Assembly: GCF_928381505.1 (NCBI RefSeq)
Contig: NZ_CAKMSJ010000010.1
Span: forward strand, 34,666 to 98,665
Direction: 5' to 3'
Length of the DNA stretch: 64,000 bases
Source of the DNA: Rothia endophytica
GTDB taxonomy: Bacteria; Actinomycetota; Actinomycetes; Actinomycetales; Micrococcaceae
Each line of letters begins with the position of its first letter. Positions within the stretch are counted from its first letter, which is position 1. A program made the position numbers and the translations under genes. The notes below the pieces were generated by a model that had not been told where the DNA came from, did no database searches, and saw only the letters and a program-made list of their open reading frames with translations. Shown piece after piece: positions 25,711 through 35,075 of this stretch.

Positions 25711-27285
25711 CTAAATCGAGACCTCGTAAATCGACGAACGCTGGGCGCGGCGCAATACTCGGCGCGTAGCAGGGTCTAGGAAGACCAGCCACGATGCGTA
25801 GGCAACGCTGATAACCGCGGCGATAAGGCGCCCGATATTCTGATCAAAATCTTCAAGGTAGGGCGATACCGCCAGCTGATCTGAGACCGCATAAATCATA
25901 AAGAAGAGTGTGGTCAAGAAGTAGAAATCTAGCTGCCAGTCTGTTCTAATGCCCGCCACCACTAAAAGCGGTATAAACCAGAGTAGATACCAGGATTGAA
26001 TCATGGGTGAGAAGAGCACCACGAAGCCGATGGCGAGACCGGTTCGCTTCACCAGGTTCTCGTCCTTCCCAATGAACATGGTGATTACGGCGAGACCCAT
26101 ACCAATCAGTTTGCCCAGGCTAAAGAAAGCGTCTCTAATGCTGTTAGCTAGGTCATTGTTACCGGTAATCGAGGCAATAATCTGATTGATTTGTAAGCCC
26201 AAAAACCCAATAAGGGTGTACCAGATGTACTGTCCGCCGGTCGTTGATAGAGCTGAAATCCACCCAAAACCCAGACCGGAGACCCAGCCCATGAGAGCCA
26301 GTTCGGCGATTGAAACTGCCAAAGTCAGCGCCCAAAAGACAAAGCGACGGGGCCAGCTCGCCCCTCGTCCAGCCCAAAACAGCCCGATGAAGGGCAGGGC
26401 TACAAGGGCGATGGGCTTGACGGCGACAGCCATAGTAACCAGGGTGGCACCAAGAATGCCACCCACCGCGTCCCTCTGGGAAGCAGCGTGGTAGACACCG
26501 GCGAGAATAAAGCCCGTCATCAGGGCATCATTATGGCTAGAGGTAATAAACGCCGCAATAAATAGGGGGTTAGCGACCACCAGCCAGTTAGCACGCGTCC
26601 CATTGATTCCGTGGAGTTTAGCCAACTTTGGCACATAAATAGCAATCAGGACGACGCCCAGCATTGCTACACCTCTAAAGAGGTAGAGGGCGGTATCAAC
26701 AGACTCCCCCGCCATCCCTGCGACTATCTTTTCGATCCACAAGAAAACAGGCCCATAAGGTGGTGCAGATTCGGCCCACATGGGATCTGCCCCGTACTGG
26801 AAGAAATTGTTGACCGCGGAGACCCCATATTCATAGGGGTTAAGGCCGGCTTGCATCAGGCGTCCCTGAGCAAAGTAGGAGAAGACATCGCGGCTGTAAA
26901 GCGGGAAGGCAAACAGTTGGGGGGTGATCCAGCATATGGTCGCAGCCCAAACCCATCTCTTAGCCCGTTCATCCCACACCATCAGCTTCTGCACCATACG
27001 CAACCATTCACGGCAGAGCATCATGGCACCAATCACCAATAAAGCGATACAGGTAATCAAACCAGGGGTGGTGTAGCGCAGCGGAATAATCCACTCAACC
27101 CGGCGGAAGGGTGAAGCATCTGCTAGCCATCCCACACCGAATGAAGCAAACATCACTAGCAGGGACCCAATGGTGCCGAAAATCAGCGTTCTTAGGGGGC
27201 TACCTGTTACATAGTGCGCAGTTTTGCTGTTATAGCGGTGCACCGGTTTGCTGGCGGTAGTTGCCTCCACATTTCTGGGGCTCAT
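25711..27285 (-). CDS. Polyprenol-phosphate-mannose-dependent mannosyltransferase, MptB-like (GT-C fold)
   Basis: The 524-residue membrane protein has about 12 hydrophobic segments. SRDVFSYFAQGRLMQAGLNP near residue 129 is the MptB/GT-C signature, with the Asp expected to be catalytic, followed by the extracytoplasmic loop ADPMWAESAPPYGPVFLWIE. Enzymes of this family add alpha-1,6-mannose residues to the lipomannan core outside the membrane, using polyprenol-phosphate mannose. This suggests a lipomannan-type glycolipid, as known from Micrococcus. It has no operon partner and is followed by tRNA-Arg. Confidence 0.85.
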   Translation of the reverse strand: MSPRNVEATTASKPVHRYNSKTAHYVTGSPLRTLIFGTIGSLLVMFASFGVGWLADASPFRRVEWIIPLRYTTPGLITCIALLVIGAMMLCREWLRMVQKLMVWDERAKRWVWAATICWITPQLFAFPLYSRDVFSYFAQGRLMQAGLNPYEYGVSAVNNFFQYGADPMWAESAPPYGPVFLWIEKIVAGMAGESVDTALYLFRGVAMLGVVLIAIYVPKLAKLHGINGTRANWLVVANPLFIAAFITSSHNDALMTGFILAGVYHAASQRDAVGGILGATLVTMAVAVKPIALVALPFIGLFWAGRGASWPRRFVFWALTLAVSIAELALMGWVSGLGFGWISALSTTGGQYIWYTLIGFLGLQINQIIASITGNNDLANSIRDAFFSLGKLIGMGLAVITMFIGKDENLVKRTGLAIGFVVLFSPMIQSWYLLWFIPLLVVAGIRTDWQLDFYFLTTLFFMIYAVSDQLAVSPYLEDFDQNIGRLIAAVISVAYASWLVFLDPATRRVLRRAQRSSIYEVSI

Positions 27286-27435
27286 CGTTCTCCGTGAGTT
27301 GCGCTGTTAAAACACCCCCGATTTTACCCGCACGCCGCTCTCATCGGCACCGATGCTCATCCCCCGCTCTCAATAAATTAAGGTTTTTACCTCTAAGACC
27401 AGACAAGTATCTGCTGGGGCTAGTACATTGGTGGT

Positions 27436-28062
27436 GTGTCTATTAGTAATGAACGAATTGTTTGGGTCGACTGTGAAATGACCGGTCTGTCCTTAGAGAA
27501 TGATGCTCTGATTGAAGTAGCAGCCCTTGTGACCGATGGTGACCTCAATATTCTGGGCGAAGGCGTCGATGTCGTCATCAAACCGACTCCAGGCTCTCTT
27601 GAGCAGATGGATAACTTTGTGCGCAACATGCACAAGGAGTCTGGTCTTATCAATGAGTTGGACAGCGGCATTAGTATGGCTGAAGCAGAACAGCTCGTGC
27701 TGGACTATGTCAAAGAATGGGTACCTGAACCCCGCAAGGCTGTACTGGGTGGCAACTCTATCGGCACCGATAAGACCTTCCTAGTGCGGGATATGCCACA
27801 GCTCATTGATTATTTGCATTACCGGGTGATTGATGTATCAACCATTAAAGAACTATCCCGCCGCTGGTTTGAAAAGGCAACCTACAACGCCCCTGCCAAG
27901 ACCGGAAATCACCGGGCTCTGGGCGACATCCAGGATTCAATCGATGAGCTCCGCTACTACCGCGGAACCATCTTTGTGCCCGCCCCTGGTCCGGACAGCG
28001 CCACTTGCCAGCAGATAGCCCGCCAGGTCAGTGAAACCCGTCAAGAGGTTAACCCTGAATAG
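27436..28062 (+). CDS. orn: Oligoribonuclease
   Basis: From GTG 27436 the product is 208 residues. The DEDDh nuclease motifs are present: IVWVDCEMTGLSLENDAL (Exo I), VLGGNSIGTDKTFLVRDMPQ (Exo II) and NHRALGDIQDSI (Exo III with the catalytic His). It degrades 2-5 nt RNA fragments, and pGpG where cyclic-di-GMP is used. The ribosome site before the GTG is weak. It is monocistronic, upstream of tRNA-His. Confidence 0.96.
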   Translation: MSISNERIVWVDCEMTGLSLENDALIEVAALVTDGDLNILGEGVDVVIKPTPGSLEQMDNFVRNMHKESGLINELDSGISMAEAEQLVLDYVKEWVPEPRKAVLGGNSIGTDKTFLVRDMPQLIDYLHYRVIDVSTIKELSRRWFEKATYNAPAKTGNHRALGDIQDSIDELRYYRGTIFVPAPGPDSATCQQIARQVSETRQEVNPE

Positions 28063-28227
28063 CTTCAGCAAGACCAGCCCCTGCTAATGATTCACCCAGA
28101 GCGCGAGTGAGTATGGTCACCCCGCAAATCGCACACTCAGTTTTACAGCTGGTAAAAATCTGTGTAAGCTATTACCTGTTGCCAAAACAAAAGCAAAAGA
28201 AATTTAGCTAGCGTTTTAGTAAACATG

Positions 28228-28300
28228 GTGGTCGTAGCTCAGTCGGCAGAGCGCCTGGTTGTGGTCCAGGAGGTCGCGGGTTCAACCCCCGTCGATCACC
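28228..28300 (+). tRNA. tRNA-His (anticodon GTG)
   Basis: Acceptor GTGGTCG / CGATCAC, anticodon loop GTTGTGGT and T-arm GCGGGTTCAACCCCCGT. The extra G(-1) typical of tRNA-His is encoded at 28227 and can pair with the discriminator C at 28300. The CCA is not fully encoded. Confidence 0.95.
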
Positions 28301-28308
28301 CAGAATAA

Positions 28309-28346
28309 AGAGGGCCGCTACGGTAAACGTAGCGGCCCTCTTTTTA
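28309..28346 (+). terminator. Terminator after tRNA-His
   Basis: A 14-bp stem (AGAGGGCCGCTACG and complement) with GTAAA loop, followed by TTTTTATG. Confidence 0.93.
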
Positions 28347-28381
28347 TGTGCCCTTCTAGACCCACACGGTAAGGTTGAGAT

Positions 28382-28954
28382 ATGACAGTTCTACCCATCG
28401 TTGTGCACGGAAACCCCGTGCTTCACCGCCCGGCTGCACCCGTTACGTCCTTTGACGACGATTTGAAGCAGCTGATTGCTGATATGTATGAGACGCAGGA
28501 GCTTTCCAACGGTGTGGGCCTTGCAGCTCCCCAGGTGGGAGTCGGTTTGCGGCTCTTTACCTACAAGTTTGACAACGAAGACGGCGTGCCCCCGCTGGGT
28601 GTTATTGTCAATCCCCTGCTCACCCTGGGCAAAATCTCAACCGCAGAGCCTGATCCCGAAGAAGAAGTTGAAGGGTGCCTCTCCTTCCCCGGTTATTCCT
28701 TCCCACTCAAGCGCGCTGAGTGGGTCACAGTGAGCGGTCAGGACGCTGATGGAAACCCCCTGAAATTTGATGCTACAGGCTGGTTTGCCCGCGTCATGCA
28801 GCACGAAACAGATCACCTCGATGGAAAGCTCTACGTCAACCGCCTTAACCCCCGCTACACCAAGAAGTACAAAAAAGTGGTGAAAGCTGAGGGGTGGACT
28901 GTAGACGGCAACAGCTGGGTGCCGGGTGTAGACCCGGACCCCTTCGGTCACTAA
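28382..28954 (+). CDS. def: Peptide deformylase
   Basis: The 190-residue enzyme shows all three motifs: GVGLAAPQVGVGLRLF (GxGxAAxQ), EGCLSFPGY (EGCLS with the metal-binding Cys) and QHETDHLDGKLY (HExxH). It removes the N-formyl group from new proteins and needs Fe2+ or Zn2+. It is monocistronic, sharing a two-way terminator with rnpB. Confidence 0.97.
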   Translation: MTVLPIVVHGNPVLHRPAAPVTSFDDDLKQLIADMYETQELSNGVGLAAPQVGVGLRLFTYKFDNEDGVPPLGVIVNPLLTLGKISTAEPDPEEEVEGCLSFPGYSFPLKRAEWVTVSGQDADGNPLKFDATGWFARVMQHETDHLDGKLYVNRLNPRYTKKYKKVVKAEGWTVDGNSWVPGVDPDPFGH

Positions 28955-28967
28955 GAATTCAAAAAAG

Positions 28968-28997
28968 AAGGCGCCCGCTCAACTGAGCGGGCGCCTT
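28968..28997. terminator. Bidirectional terminator between def and rnpB
   Basis: AAGGCGCCCGCTCA / TGAGCGGGCGCCTT stem. The minus strand continues CTTTTTTG, suiting rnpB; the plus side ends def. Confidence 0.9.
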
Positions 28998-29004
28998 AAG
29001 TATT

Positions 29005-29374
29005 GTGGGGACGGGGTGCCCTATAAGCCGGGTTCTGTACTCGTTGCCGAGTGGCAATCATCCATCTAGACCCACCATTGCTCGTGGGTTCAAGCAGCCT
29101 ACCCGGGCACTTCGCCGCACTGGCTACTAGCACGCCCTGTTTGACCTTGCTCCGAGTGGGGTTTACCGAGCCACCCCGGTCGCCCGGGGTGCTGGTGAGC
29201 TCTTACCTCACCGTTTCACCCTGACCGCACCAGAGGTGCGGCGGTCTATTTTCTGTGGCACTGGCCTGCAGGTTACCCTGAGTCGATGTTATCGACCACC
29301 CTGTGCTGTGGAGCCCGGACTTTCCTCGAAACCTTAGGTCTCGCGATTGCCCAGGCACCCCGTCTACCCCTCAA
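29005..29374 (-). ncRNA. rnpB: RNase P RNA (bacterial type A)
   Basis: On the minus strand the conserved blocks appear in order: the P1 start GACGGGGTGCC, the CR-I block GAGGAAAGTCCGGGCTCC (around 29313-29330), AGGGTGAAACGGTGAGGTAA with GAGCTCACC in the middle (CR-II/III), and near the end the P4 3' strand AGAACCCGGCTTATAGGG. This is the catalytic RNA that trims tRNA 5' leaders. It lies between def and yaaA; its 3' end runs into the shared terminator. Ends are estimated to within about 10 nt. Confidence 0.95.
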
Positions 29375-29393
29375 CTTTACTACACTAAAAACT

Positions 29394-30161
29394 ATGCTCA
29401 TTCTTCTACCGCCCTCCGAAGGTAAGACTCCCGCCACAGGTACTAGCCCCGTTGAGATGGGTGATTTATCGTTCCCGCAGCTCACCGAAGCCCGCGAGCG
29501 CGTGGTAGAGGAGCTAGCTCAGGTGAGTGCAGAAGAAGGTGCCGCTGAACAGCTCAAGGTCGGTAAGTCCTTAGTGGCTGAGGTTGAAAGAAATACTCGC
29601 CTCTTAGCTGAGCCAGCTGCACCTGCAGCCCAGGTGTACACCGGGGTTTTGTTTGAAGCGCTTGACTATGCAAGTTTAGGTACTGCAGCTCAAGAAAGCG
29701 CTGATCGGTCGCTTCTGGTGATTTCCGCTCTCTGGGGTGCGGTGAGCTTAAAGGATCGTATCCCGGCTTACCGTCTCTCAATGGGAGTGAAACTAGGTAG
29801 TTGTGGGAATCTGGCTAAATTTTGGGCCGGTGAGCTGACGTCGGTTCTATCCGGTGCCTTCGACGGTCAGTTAGTTATTGATTGCCGGTCAGCCGCTTAT
29901 GCTAAGGCATGGACACCTGAACCTCAGCTTACCTATGCGGTAAGAGTTGAGAAGATGCTGCTCGACGGCAGCCGCAAGGTGGTCTCACATATGGCTAAGC
30001 ACTACAGGGGTTTGCTGGCAAGATACCTGATTGATGAAGGCCTTACGAACATCAACAATATTGAACAGCTACTACCCCGGCTCTCCCCTAAGTTCACCGT
30101 GGAGCTGAGCGCCGCAACAGATAAAAAGCCCGGCACCCTCACCCTGGTGGTGAAAGAGTAG
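29394..30161 (+). CDS. yaaA: Peroxide stress protein YaaA family
   Basis: The 255-residue protein starts at ATG 29394 with MLILLPPSEGKT, the YaaA/DUF328 hallmark; an upstream in-frame start at 29286 would lie inside rnpB and is rejected. Conserved inner stretches include VYTGVLFEALDY, LWGAVSLKDRIPAYRLSMGV and KVVSHMAKHYRGLLARYLI. The E. coli homologue lowers free iron and limits DNA damage under peroxide. The start lies about 20 bp from the rnpB 5' end on the opposite strand. Its last codons contain a hairpin that serves as terminator for the opposite gene. Confidence 0.93.
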   Translation: MLILLPPSEGKTPATGTSPVEMGDLSFPQLTEARERVVEELAQVSAEEGAAEQLKVGKSLVAEVERNTRLLAEPAAPAAQVYTGVLFEALDYASLGTAAQESADRSLLVISALWGAVSLKDRIPAYRLSMGVKLGSCGNLAKFWAGELTSVLSGAFDGQLVIDCRSAAYAKAWTPEPQLTYAVRVEKMLLDGSRKVVSHMAKHYRGLLARYLIDEGLTNINNIEQLLPRLSPKFTVELSAATDKKPGTLTLVVKE

Positions 30162-30173
30162 GACGCCGGGCTT
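30126..30173 (-). terminator. Terminator for the Nif3-like gene, embedded in the yaaA 3' end
   Basis: AAGCCCGGC / GCCGGGCTT arms 30 nt apart; on the minus strand the second arm is followed by TTTATC. It lies 23 bp past the Nif3-like stop and overlaps the final yaaA codons. Confidence 0.65.
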
Positions 30174-30195
30174 GGGGTCCTGTCCGTAGCTGGAG

Positions 30196-31089
30196 TTAGC
30201 GGGTGCTGGCTGAACCGCTAATCTGCCCGGTTGAAACGGTGAAGTCCCAGGGGTCGGTGTTGAGATCAGAAATATAGGTGCTGATGGTGAACCCACGGTC
30301 CGCCAAGCGTTCTGTTAGTAGCTGAGCCGCGCCGTCCATCCACAGCCATTCGCTGGCGAAGTGTGAGCAGTCGATGAGCGCCGGGCCGCCGGCTATCAAA
30401 GCGTTTTCTCGGAGTTCTGATGCTGGGTGGTGGCGTAAATCAGCGGTGATATAGACATCTGCGCCGCTCTTTAGCGCATCTTTGAAAAGAGAGTCCCCCG
30501 CACCGGTGCACAAAGCCACTTTTTGCACTTGGGTATCTGCCCGCCCGGCAACGCGTAGCCCTGCTGCGGTGGCAGGGAGAAAGTCCGCGATTTTTTCAGC
30601 TAGCTCTTTGAGTGTCATAGGCAGGGGTAGCTGACCCACCCTGCCGATGCCTACCTGCACCTGACTACCGTTAACCTCAACGCTCTGGTCATCAGCTAGC
30701 ACCTCACGTTCGCTGATGCCGAGCATATCCATAAACGCTTCGTTGGTGCCGTGGGGGGCTGAGTCCACGTTGGTGTGGGCGCCCAGCAGGCCGCAGCGCG
30801 CTTCGATTAGGGTGTGGGTAATTTCGCCCTTGTAGTCGGTATCAGGCAGAAAGGAAGCACCGCGCAGCAGAAGCGGGTGGTGAGTAATGAGCAGACCGGC
30901 CCCGCGTTCTGCTGCTTCGGCGGCGGTTTTCACCGTGGCATCTACCGCAAAGCCAACCGTGGGCACCGGCGCGTCCTTTCGGCCCAGCACCAGACCGCTA
31001 GCGTCCCAGTTTTCAGCCAAAGCCGGGGGGAAAATCTCGTGAAAGGCCGTCACCACATCATGGAGAGTAGGTATTTTCTTATCAGTCAT
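30196..31089 (-). CDS. Nif3-like dinuclear metal centre protein (GTP cyclohydrolase I type 2 family)
   Basis: The 297 residues include the metal-binding elements LLITHHPLLLRGASFL, LLGAHTNVDSAPHGTNEAFM and DCSHFASEWLW, the standard NIF3 signature set. NWDASGLVLGRKDAP marks the N-terminus. The family forms hexamers with a dinuclear metal site; its function is uncertain despite the cyclohydrolase name. In many actinobacteria it is adjacent to rnpB and a zinc-ribbon protein gene; the latter is absent here. Confidence 0.93.
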   Translation of the reverse strand: MTDKKIPTLHDVVTAFHEIFPPALAENWDASGLVLGRKDAPVPTVGFAVDATVKTAAEAAERGAGLLITHHPLLLRGASFLPDTDYKGEITHTLIEARCGLLGAHTNVDSAPHGTNEAFMDMLGISEREVLADDQSVEVNGSQVQVGIGRVGQLPLPMTLKELAEKIADFLPATAAGLRVAGRADTQVQKVALCTGAGDSLFKDALKSGADVYITADLRHHPASELRENALIAGGPALIDCSHFASEWLWMDGAAQLLTERLADRGFTISTYISDLNTDPWDFTVSTGQISGSASTR

Positions 31090-31195
31090 GCCCCTATTCT
31101 TTCACTGGGGTAGCCAACTGAGAAGTTCAACCCATCAGCGCGCACGGTGTTCTGCCCGTCAGGAATATTTAGGGCGACCCGCAGGTTGAAGAGAT

Positions 31196-31720
31196 ATGCA
31201 GAGTTTTGTTTTAGGCGGCGGTTGCTTCTGGTGCATCGACGCCGTATACCGCAATATCAAGGGCGTCACTGCTAGCATCTCAGGCTACACCGGGGGCGCT
31301 GACCCCAACCCCACCTACCAGCAGGTGTGCAGCGGAACCACCGGTCACGTAGAGGTCGTTAAGGTCGAATTCGACGACTCAATCATTGATGCTGACACGG
31401 TGCTCGATATTTTCTTCACCTCCCATGACCCCACCAGCTGGGACCGCCAGGGAGCGGACGTCGGCAGCCAGTACCGCTCGGCCCTCTACTACACTGATGA
31501 AGAGCAAAAAGCTATCTTTGACAGGGCCATCGAACGAGCCAACCAGGTATGGGATAACCGGGTAGTAACTGTACTTGAGCCCCTGGGCACTTTCTATGAG
31601 GCAGAGGAGTACCACCAGAACTACTATGCTCGCAACCCCTACCAGGGGTACTGTATGGCTGTCATCAATCCCAAACTTTCAAAAGTGCGCCAACGTTACG
31701 CCAAGTTTCTTCTTTCTTAG
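31196..31720 (+). CDS. msrA: Peptide methionine sulfoxide reductase A
   Basis: The 174-residue enzyme has the catalytic GGGCFWCIDAVYRN at its N-terminus and HVEVVKVEFDD and YHQNYYARNPYQGYC later; the C-terminal QGYC Cys is probably the resolving cysteine. It reduces methionine-S-sulfoxide in proteins. It is a single-domain protein, not fused to MsrB. It lies upstream of cysK on the same strand with 66 bp between, where a separate promoter for cysK is possible. Confidence 0.96.
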   Translation: MQSFVLGGGCFWCIDAVYRNIKGVTASISGYTGGADPNPTYQQVCSGTTGHVEVVKVEFDDSIIDADTVLDIFFTSHDPTSWDRQGADVGSQYRSALYYTDEEQKAIFDRAIERANQVWDNRVVTVLEPLGTFYEAEEYHQNYYARNPYQGYCMAVINPKLSKVRQRYAKFLLS

Positions 31721-31786
31721 CCCAGCTACCCAATTCTCGTAGAATAAAACTGAACCTTCTTAGTCAATAACCCGAAAGGCTAACCC

Positions 31787-32722
31787 GTGTCAAAAATGTA
31801 CAACAATGTCACTGAGGTCGTCGGCGGTACCCCCATCATCCGTCTTAACCGCTTGGACGAGAATCTGCCCGGCAACGTAGCCGTCAAGCTAGAGTTCTAC
31901 AACCCTGCTAACTCCGTCAAAGACCGTATTGGCGTTGCCATCATCAACGCCGCTGAAGAAGCAGGCGCGCTCAAGCCAGGTGGCACCATCGTTGAAGGCA
32001 CCTCTGGTAACACCGGTATTGCTCTGGCTATGGTGGGTGCAGCCCGCGGTTACAAGGTCATTCTGACGATGCCTGAAACCATGAGCAACGAGCGTCGTGT
32101 CATGCTCCGCGCCTACGGAGCCGACATTGTTTTGACCCCCGGCTCTGAGGGTATGCGTGGTGCTGTGGAGAAGGCAAAAGAAATCGTTGCCAGCACCGAA
32201 AACGCCATCCTGGCCTCGCAGTTCAGCAACGAAGCTAACCCAACCGTGCACTACAAGACCACCGGCCCCGAAATCTGGGAATCAACCGAGGGTAAGATTG
32301 ATATCTTTGTAGCAGGTATCGGCACCGGTGGAACCATCTCGGGTGCTGGAAAGTATCTGAAAGAGAAAAACCCCAACGTCAAAATTGTTGCGGTAGAGCC
32401 CAAGGACTCCCCTTTGCTGACCGAAGGCAAAGCTGGTCCCCACAAGATTCAGGGTCTGGGAGCCAACTTCATTCCCGATACCCTCAACCGCGACATTTAT
32501 GACGCTGTTGCTGATGTCAGTATTGAGGACGCTGTCTCAACGGCTCGTGCTTTGGGCACCCATGAAGGCATCTTGGGCGGTATTTCCTCTGGTGCATCCG
32601 TCTGGGCCGCACTGGAAGAAGCTAAAAAGAGCGAGAACGCTGGCAAGCTGATTGTAGCTATCGTGTGTGATTTCGGTGAGCGCTACATCTCAACTCTTCT
32701 ATACGAAGATATCCGCGGTTAA
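31787..32722 (+). CDS. cysK: Cysteine synthase A (O-acetylserine sulfhydrylase)
   Basis: From GTG 31787 (AAAGG upstream) the product is 311 residues. The PLP lysine lies in NPANSVKDRIGV near residue 44, the substrate loop is EGTSGNTGIAL, and the phosphate-binding Gly loop is GIGTGGTISGAGKYL. It makes cysteine from O-acetylserine and sulfide. cysE follows after 129 bp with a terminator between, so the pair is adjacent but not simply one transcript. Confidence 0.97.
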   Translation: MSKMYNNVTEVVGGTPIIRLNRLDENLPGNVAVKLEFYNPANSVKDRIGVAIINAAEEAGALKPGGTIVEGTSGNTGIALAMVGAARGYKVILTMPETMSNERRVMLRAYGADIVLTPGSEGMRGAVEKAKEIVASTENAILASQFSNEANPTVHYKTTGPEIWESTEGKIDIFVAGIGTGGTISGAGKYLKEKNPNVKIVAVEPKDSPLLTEGKAGPHKIQGLGANFIPDTLNRDIYDAVADVSIEDAVSTARALGTHEGILGGISSGASVWAALEEAKKSENAGKLIVAIVCDFGERYISTLLYEDIRG

Positions 32723-32740
32723 ACAATAAAGCCCGCTGAG

Positions 32741-32773
32741 CGCCACCGCCGAATTTTCGGCGGTGGCGTTTTT
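32741..32773 (+). terminator. Terminator between cysK and cysE
   Basis: CGCCACCGCCGAA / TTCGGCGGTGGCG stem with a 2-nt spacer, followed by TTTTT. Confidence 0.92.
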
Positions 32774-32851
32774 GGGTAAAACAGGAATATGTTTGTCCCT
32801 ACCGGGGGTTATACTCAACGTGAAGAGATGCTTGCATGGTAAAGGATAACA

Positions 32852-33436
32852 ATGAGTTTTATGGCGCGTTTGCGTGAGGATTTGGAAACGGTCCGCACCC
32901 ACGACCCCGCCGCCCGCGGCCCAGCTGAAATTATGATTAATTACTCCGGTCTGCACGCTATCTGGGCACACCGTCTAGCTCACAAGCTCTGGCAGCAGGA
33001 GGGCACCAAGTCACTAGCTCGAACCATCAGTCAGTTCACCCGCTTCATGACCGGTGTAGAAATCCACCCGGGCGCTACCATCGGTCGCCGCTTCTTTATT
33101 GACCATGGTATGGGCGTGGTTATTGGTGAAACCGCTGAGGTGGGTAATGATGTGATGCTCTACCACGGTGTCACCCTGGGCGGGCGTTCCTTGGAGAGGG
33201 GAAAGCGTCACCCCACCATCGGGGATCGGGTTACTATCGGTGCAGGTGCTAAGGTGTTAGGTCCGGTGGTGATTGGTGCTGATTCAGCTATTGGTGGCAA
33301 CTCAGTGGTAGTACACGATCACCCAAAGGATTCCATCATCACGGGCATCCCAGCCCGCTCCCGGACCCGTACCCCGGACGCCAAGCTACCCCTGGTGGAC
33401 GCTGTAGAGTATGTTGACCCCACCATGTGGATTTAA
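32852..33436 (+). CDS. cysE: Serine O-acetyltransferase
   Basis: The 194-residue protein has an N-terminal helical part and a left-handed beta helix made of hexapeptide repeats: [40 protein letters not shown] and TLGG. Catalytic His and Asp lie in the IDHGM segment. It is a short form of CysE, as common in Gram-positives. It makes O-acetylserine for CysK, encoded upstream. It has its own terminator. Confidence 0.96.
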   Translation: MSFMARLREDLETVRTHDPAARGPAEIMINYSGLHAIWAHRLAHKLWQQEGTKSLARTISQFTRFMTGVEIHPGATIGRRFFIDHGMGVVIGETAEVGNDVMLYHGVTLGGRSLERGKRHPTIGDRVTIGAGAKVLGPVVIGADSAIGGNSVVVHDHPKDSIITGIPARSRTRTPDAKLPLVDAVEYVDPTMWI

Positions 33437-33444
33437 AAACCACA

Positions 33445-33480
33445 AAATGCCCCTGAGCCTTGCAGCTCAGGGGCATTTTT
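33445..33480. terminator. Bidirectional terminator between cysE and gnd
   Basis: AAATGCCCCTGAGC / GCTCAGGGGCATTT stem with TTTTT on the plus side and TTTTGTGG on the minus side, between convergent genes. Confidence 0.92.
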
Positions 33481-33503
33481 ACTCTTTAGAAGAGATCAGC
33501 TCC

Positions 33504-34982
33504 CTAGTGGGTGTGGCTATCTTCAGCGTTAATTTCGCTGCGATCGCCGCTCCACTCGGTGTGCCACATACCCTCTGAGTCAATACGACCGTAAGTGTGA
33601 GCACCGAAGAAATCACGCTGGCCCTGAATCAAGGCGGCGGGAAGACGCTTACGGCGCAGAGCGTCGTAGTAAGACAGGGACGAAGCGAAAACCGGCACGG
33701 GCACACCTTCAGCAGTTGCCTTAGCAACCACACGACGCCAGGAGGGCACGAGATCCTCGAGCAGGGCGGTGAAAGCGGGAGCCAGCAGCATATTAGCGGG
33801 GGTCTCGCTCTTATAGGCTTCCATAATTTCGCCCAGCAGCTCAGCACGAATGATGCAACCGGCACGCCAGAGGCTAGCAATCACATCAAGCTTCAAATCC
33901 CAGTGGTATTCAGCGCCGGCCTTAGCCAGCATATCCATACCCTGGGCGTAAGAAACCAGCTTTGAGGCAAAGAGGGCCTTGCGGACGTCCTCAATGAACT
34001 CCTCATCACCATTGGCTACAGCGGTGGTAGCGATCAGCCCCTCCGGCAGCTGCTGCTGAGCCTGCAGACGTGCCTCAGGATTACCTGAAGACAGTGCACG
34101 GGCAAAGACTGATTCTGCGATACCTGATACGGGAGCACCAAGGTCAAGAGCTGCTTGCACCGTCCAGCGTCCGGTACCCTTCTGGCCAGCCTCATCAACA
34201 ATGACATCGACCAGGGGCTTACCGGTCTTGGCATCAACCTGAGCCAGAACGTCAGCAGTAATTTCAATGAGGTAAGAGTTCAGGTCAGTGGTATTCCACT
34301 GCTTGAAGATTTCTGCCTGAGCAGCAGGCTCAACACCCGCAACTGAACGCAAGAGGTCATAAGCCTCACCGATGACCTGCATATCTGCGTATTCGATACC
34401 GTTGTGCACCATCTTGACAAAGTGACCGGCACCATCGGTTGAAATCCAAGCACAGCAGGGCTCACCGTTAGGAGCCTTAGCCGAAATCTTTTCTAAGAGC
34501 GGCCCGAGCGACTCATAAGCCTTAGCTGATCCACCAGGCATAATGGAGGGACCATTGAGCGCACCTTCTTCGCCGCCTGAAACGCCAATACCCACGAAGT
34601 GCAGGTTCTTCTCAGCCAGTGCTCGTTCACGCCGGATGGTGTCGGGGAAGTGTGAGTTACCGCCGTCAATGATGACATCGTCCTCGTCCAGCAGGGGAAC
34701 CAGCTGCTCAATCACGGCATCAACCGGTGAGCCGGCCTTCACCATGATTAAAATGCGGCGTGGAGATTCGAGTGAATCTACGAGCTCCTGCAGGGTCTCG
34801 GTACGAATGAAGTCGCCATCAGCGCTGTGTGCAGCTAAGAGTGCATCAGTTTTTTCAACAGACCGGTTGTGAAGAGCTACGGTGTAGCCATTACGTGCCA
34901 GGTTACGTGCTAGGTTAGCGCCCATCACGGCAAGGCCGGTCACACCAATCTGTGCTTTACGTTCAGTATTAGTTTCAGTCAT
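33504..34982 (-). CDS. gnd: 6-phosphogluconate dehydrogenase, decarboxylating
   Basis: The 492-residue enzyme starts with a Rossmann fold GVTGLAVMGANLARNLARNG. The catalytic Lys and substrate residues lie in HFVKMVHNGIEYADMQ at about residues 195-210, and the C-terminal half contains RAGCIIRAELL. The HNRS after the second strand suggests NADP+ preference. It oxidises 6-phosphogluconate to ribulose 5-phosphate, the substrate pool of RpiB encoded 20 kb away. It appears monocistronic. Confidence 0.97.
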   Translation of the reverse strand: MTETNTERKAQIGVTGLAVMGANLARNLARNGYTVALHNRSVEKTDALLAAHSADGDFIRTETLQELVDSLESPRRILIMVKAGSPVDAVIEQLVPLLDEDDVIIDGGNSHFPDTIRRERALAEKNLHFVGIGVSGGEEGALNGPSIMPGGSAKAYESLGPLLEKISAKAPNGEPCCAWISTDGAGHFVKMVHNGIEYADMQVIGEAYDLLRSVAGVEPAAQAEIFKQWNTTDLNSYLIEITADVLAQVDAKTGKPLVDVIVDEAGQKGTGRWTVQAALDLGAPVSGIAESVFARALSSGNPEARLQAQQQLPEGLIATTAVANGDEEFIEDVRKALFASKLVSYAQGMDMLAKAGAEYHWDLKLDVIASLWRAGCIIRAELLGEIMEAYKSETPANMLLAPAFTALLEDLVPSWRRVVAKATAEGVPVPVFASSLSYYDALRRKRLPAALIQGQRDFFGAHTYGRIDSEGMWHTEWSGDRSEINAEDSHTH

Positions 34983-35075
34983 GCCTTTTAGGTTACGCTG
35001 ATTTGCGCTACTTTTGGGCGTACGCGCTATGAGAGAAACAAAACGTTCACATGCTGGGAGCCAGGTGGCAACCTT

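Noticed and set aside
29286..29393. Upstream extension of yaaA to 29286
   Set aside because: It lies inside rnpB and adds 36 residues before the conserved MLILLPPSEGKT start.
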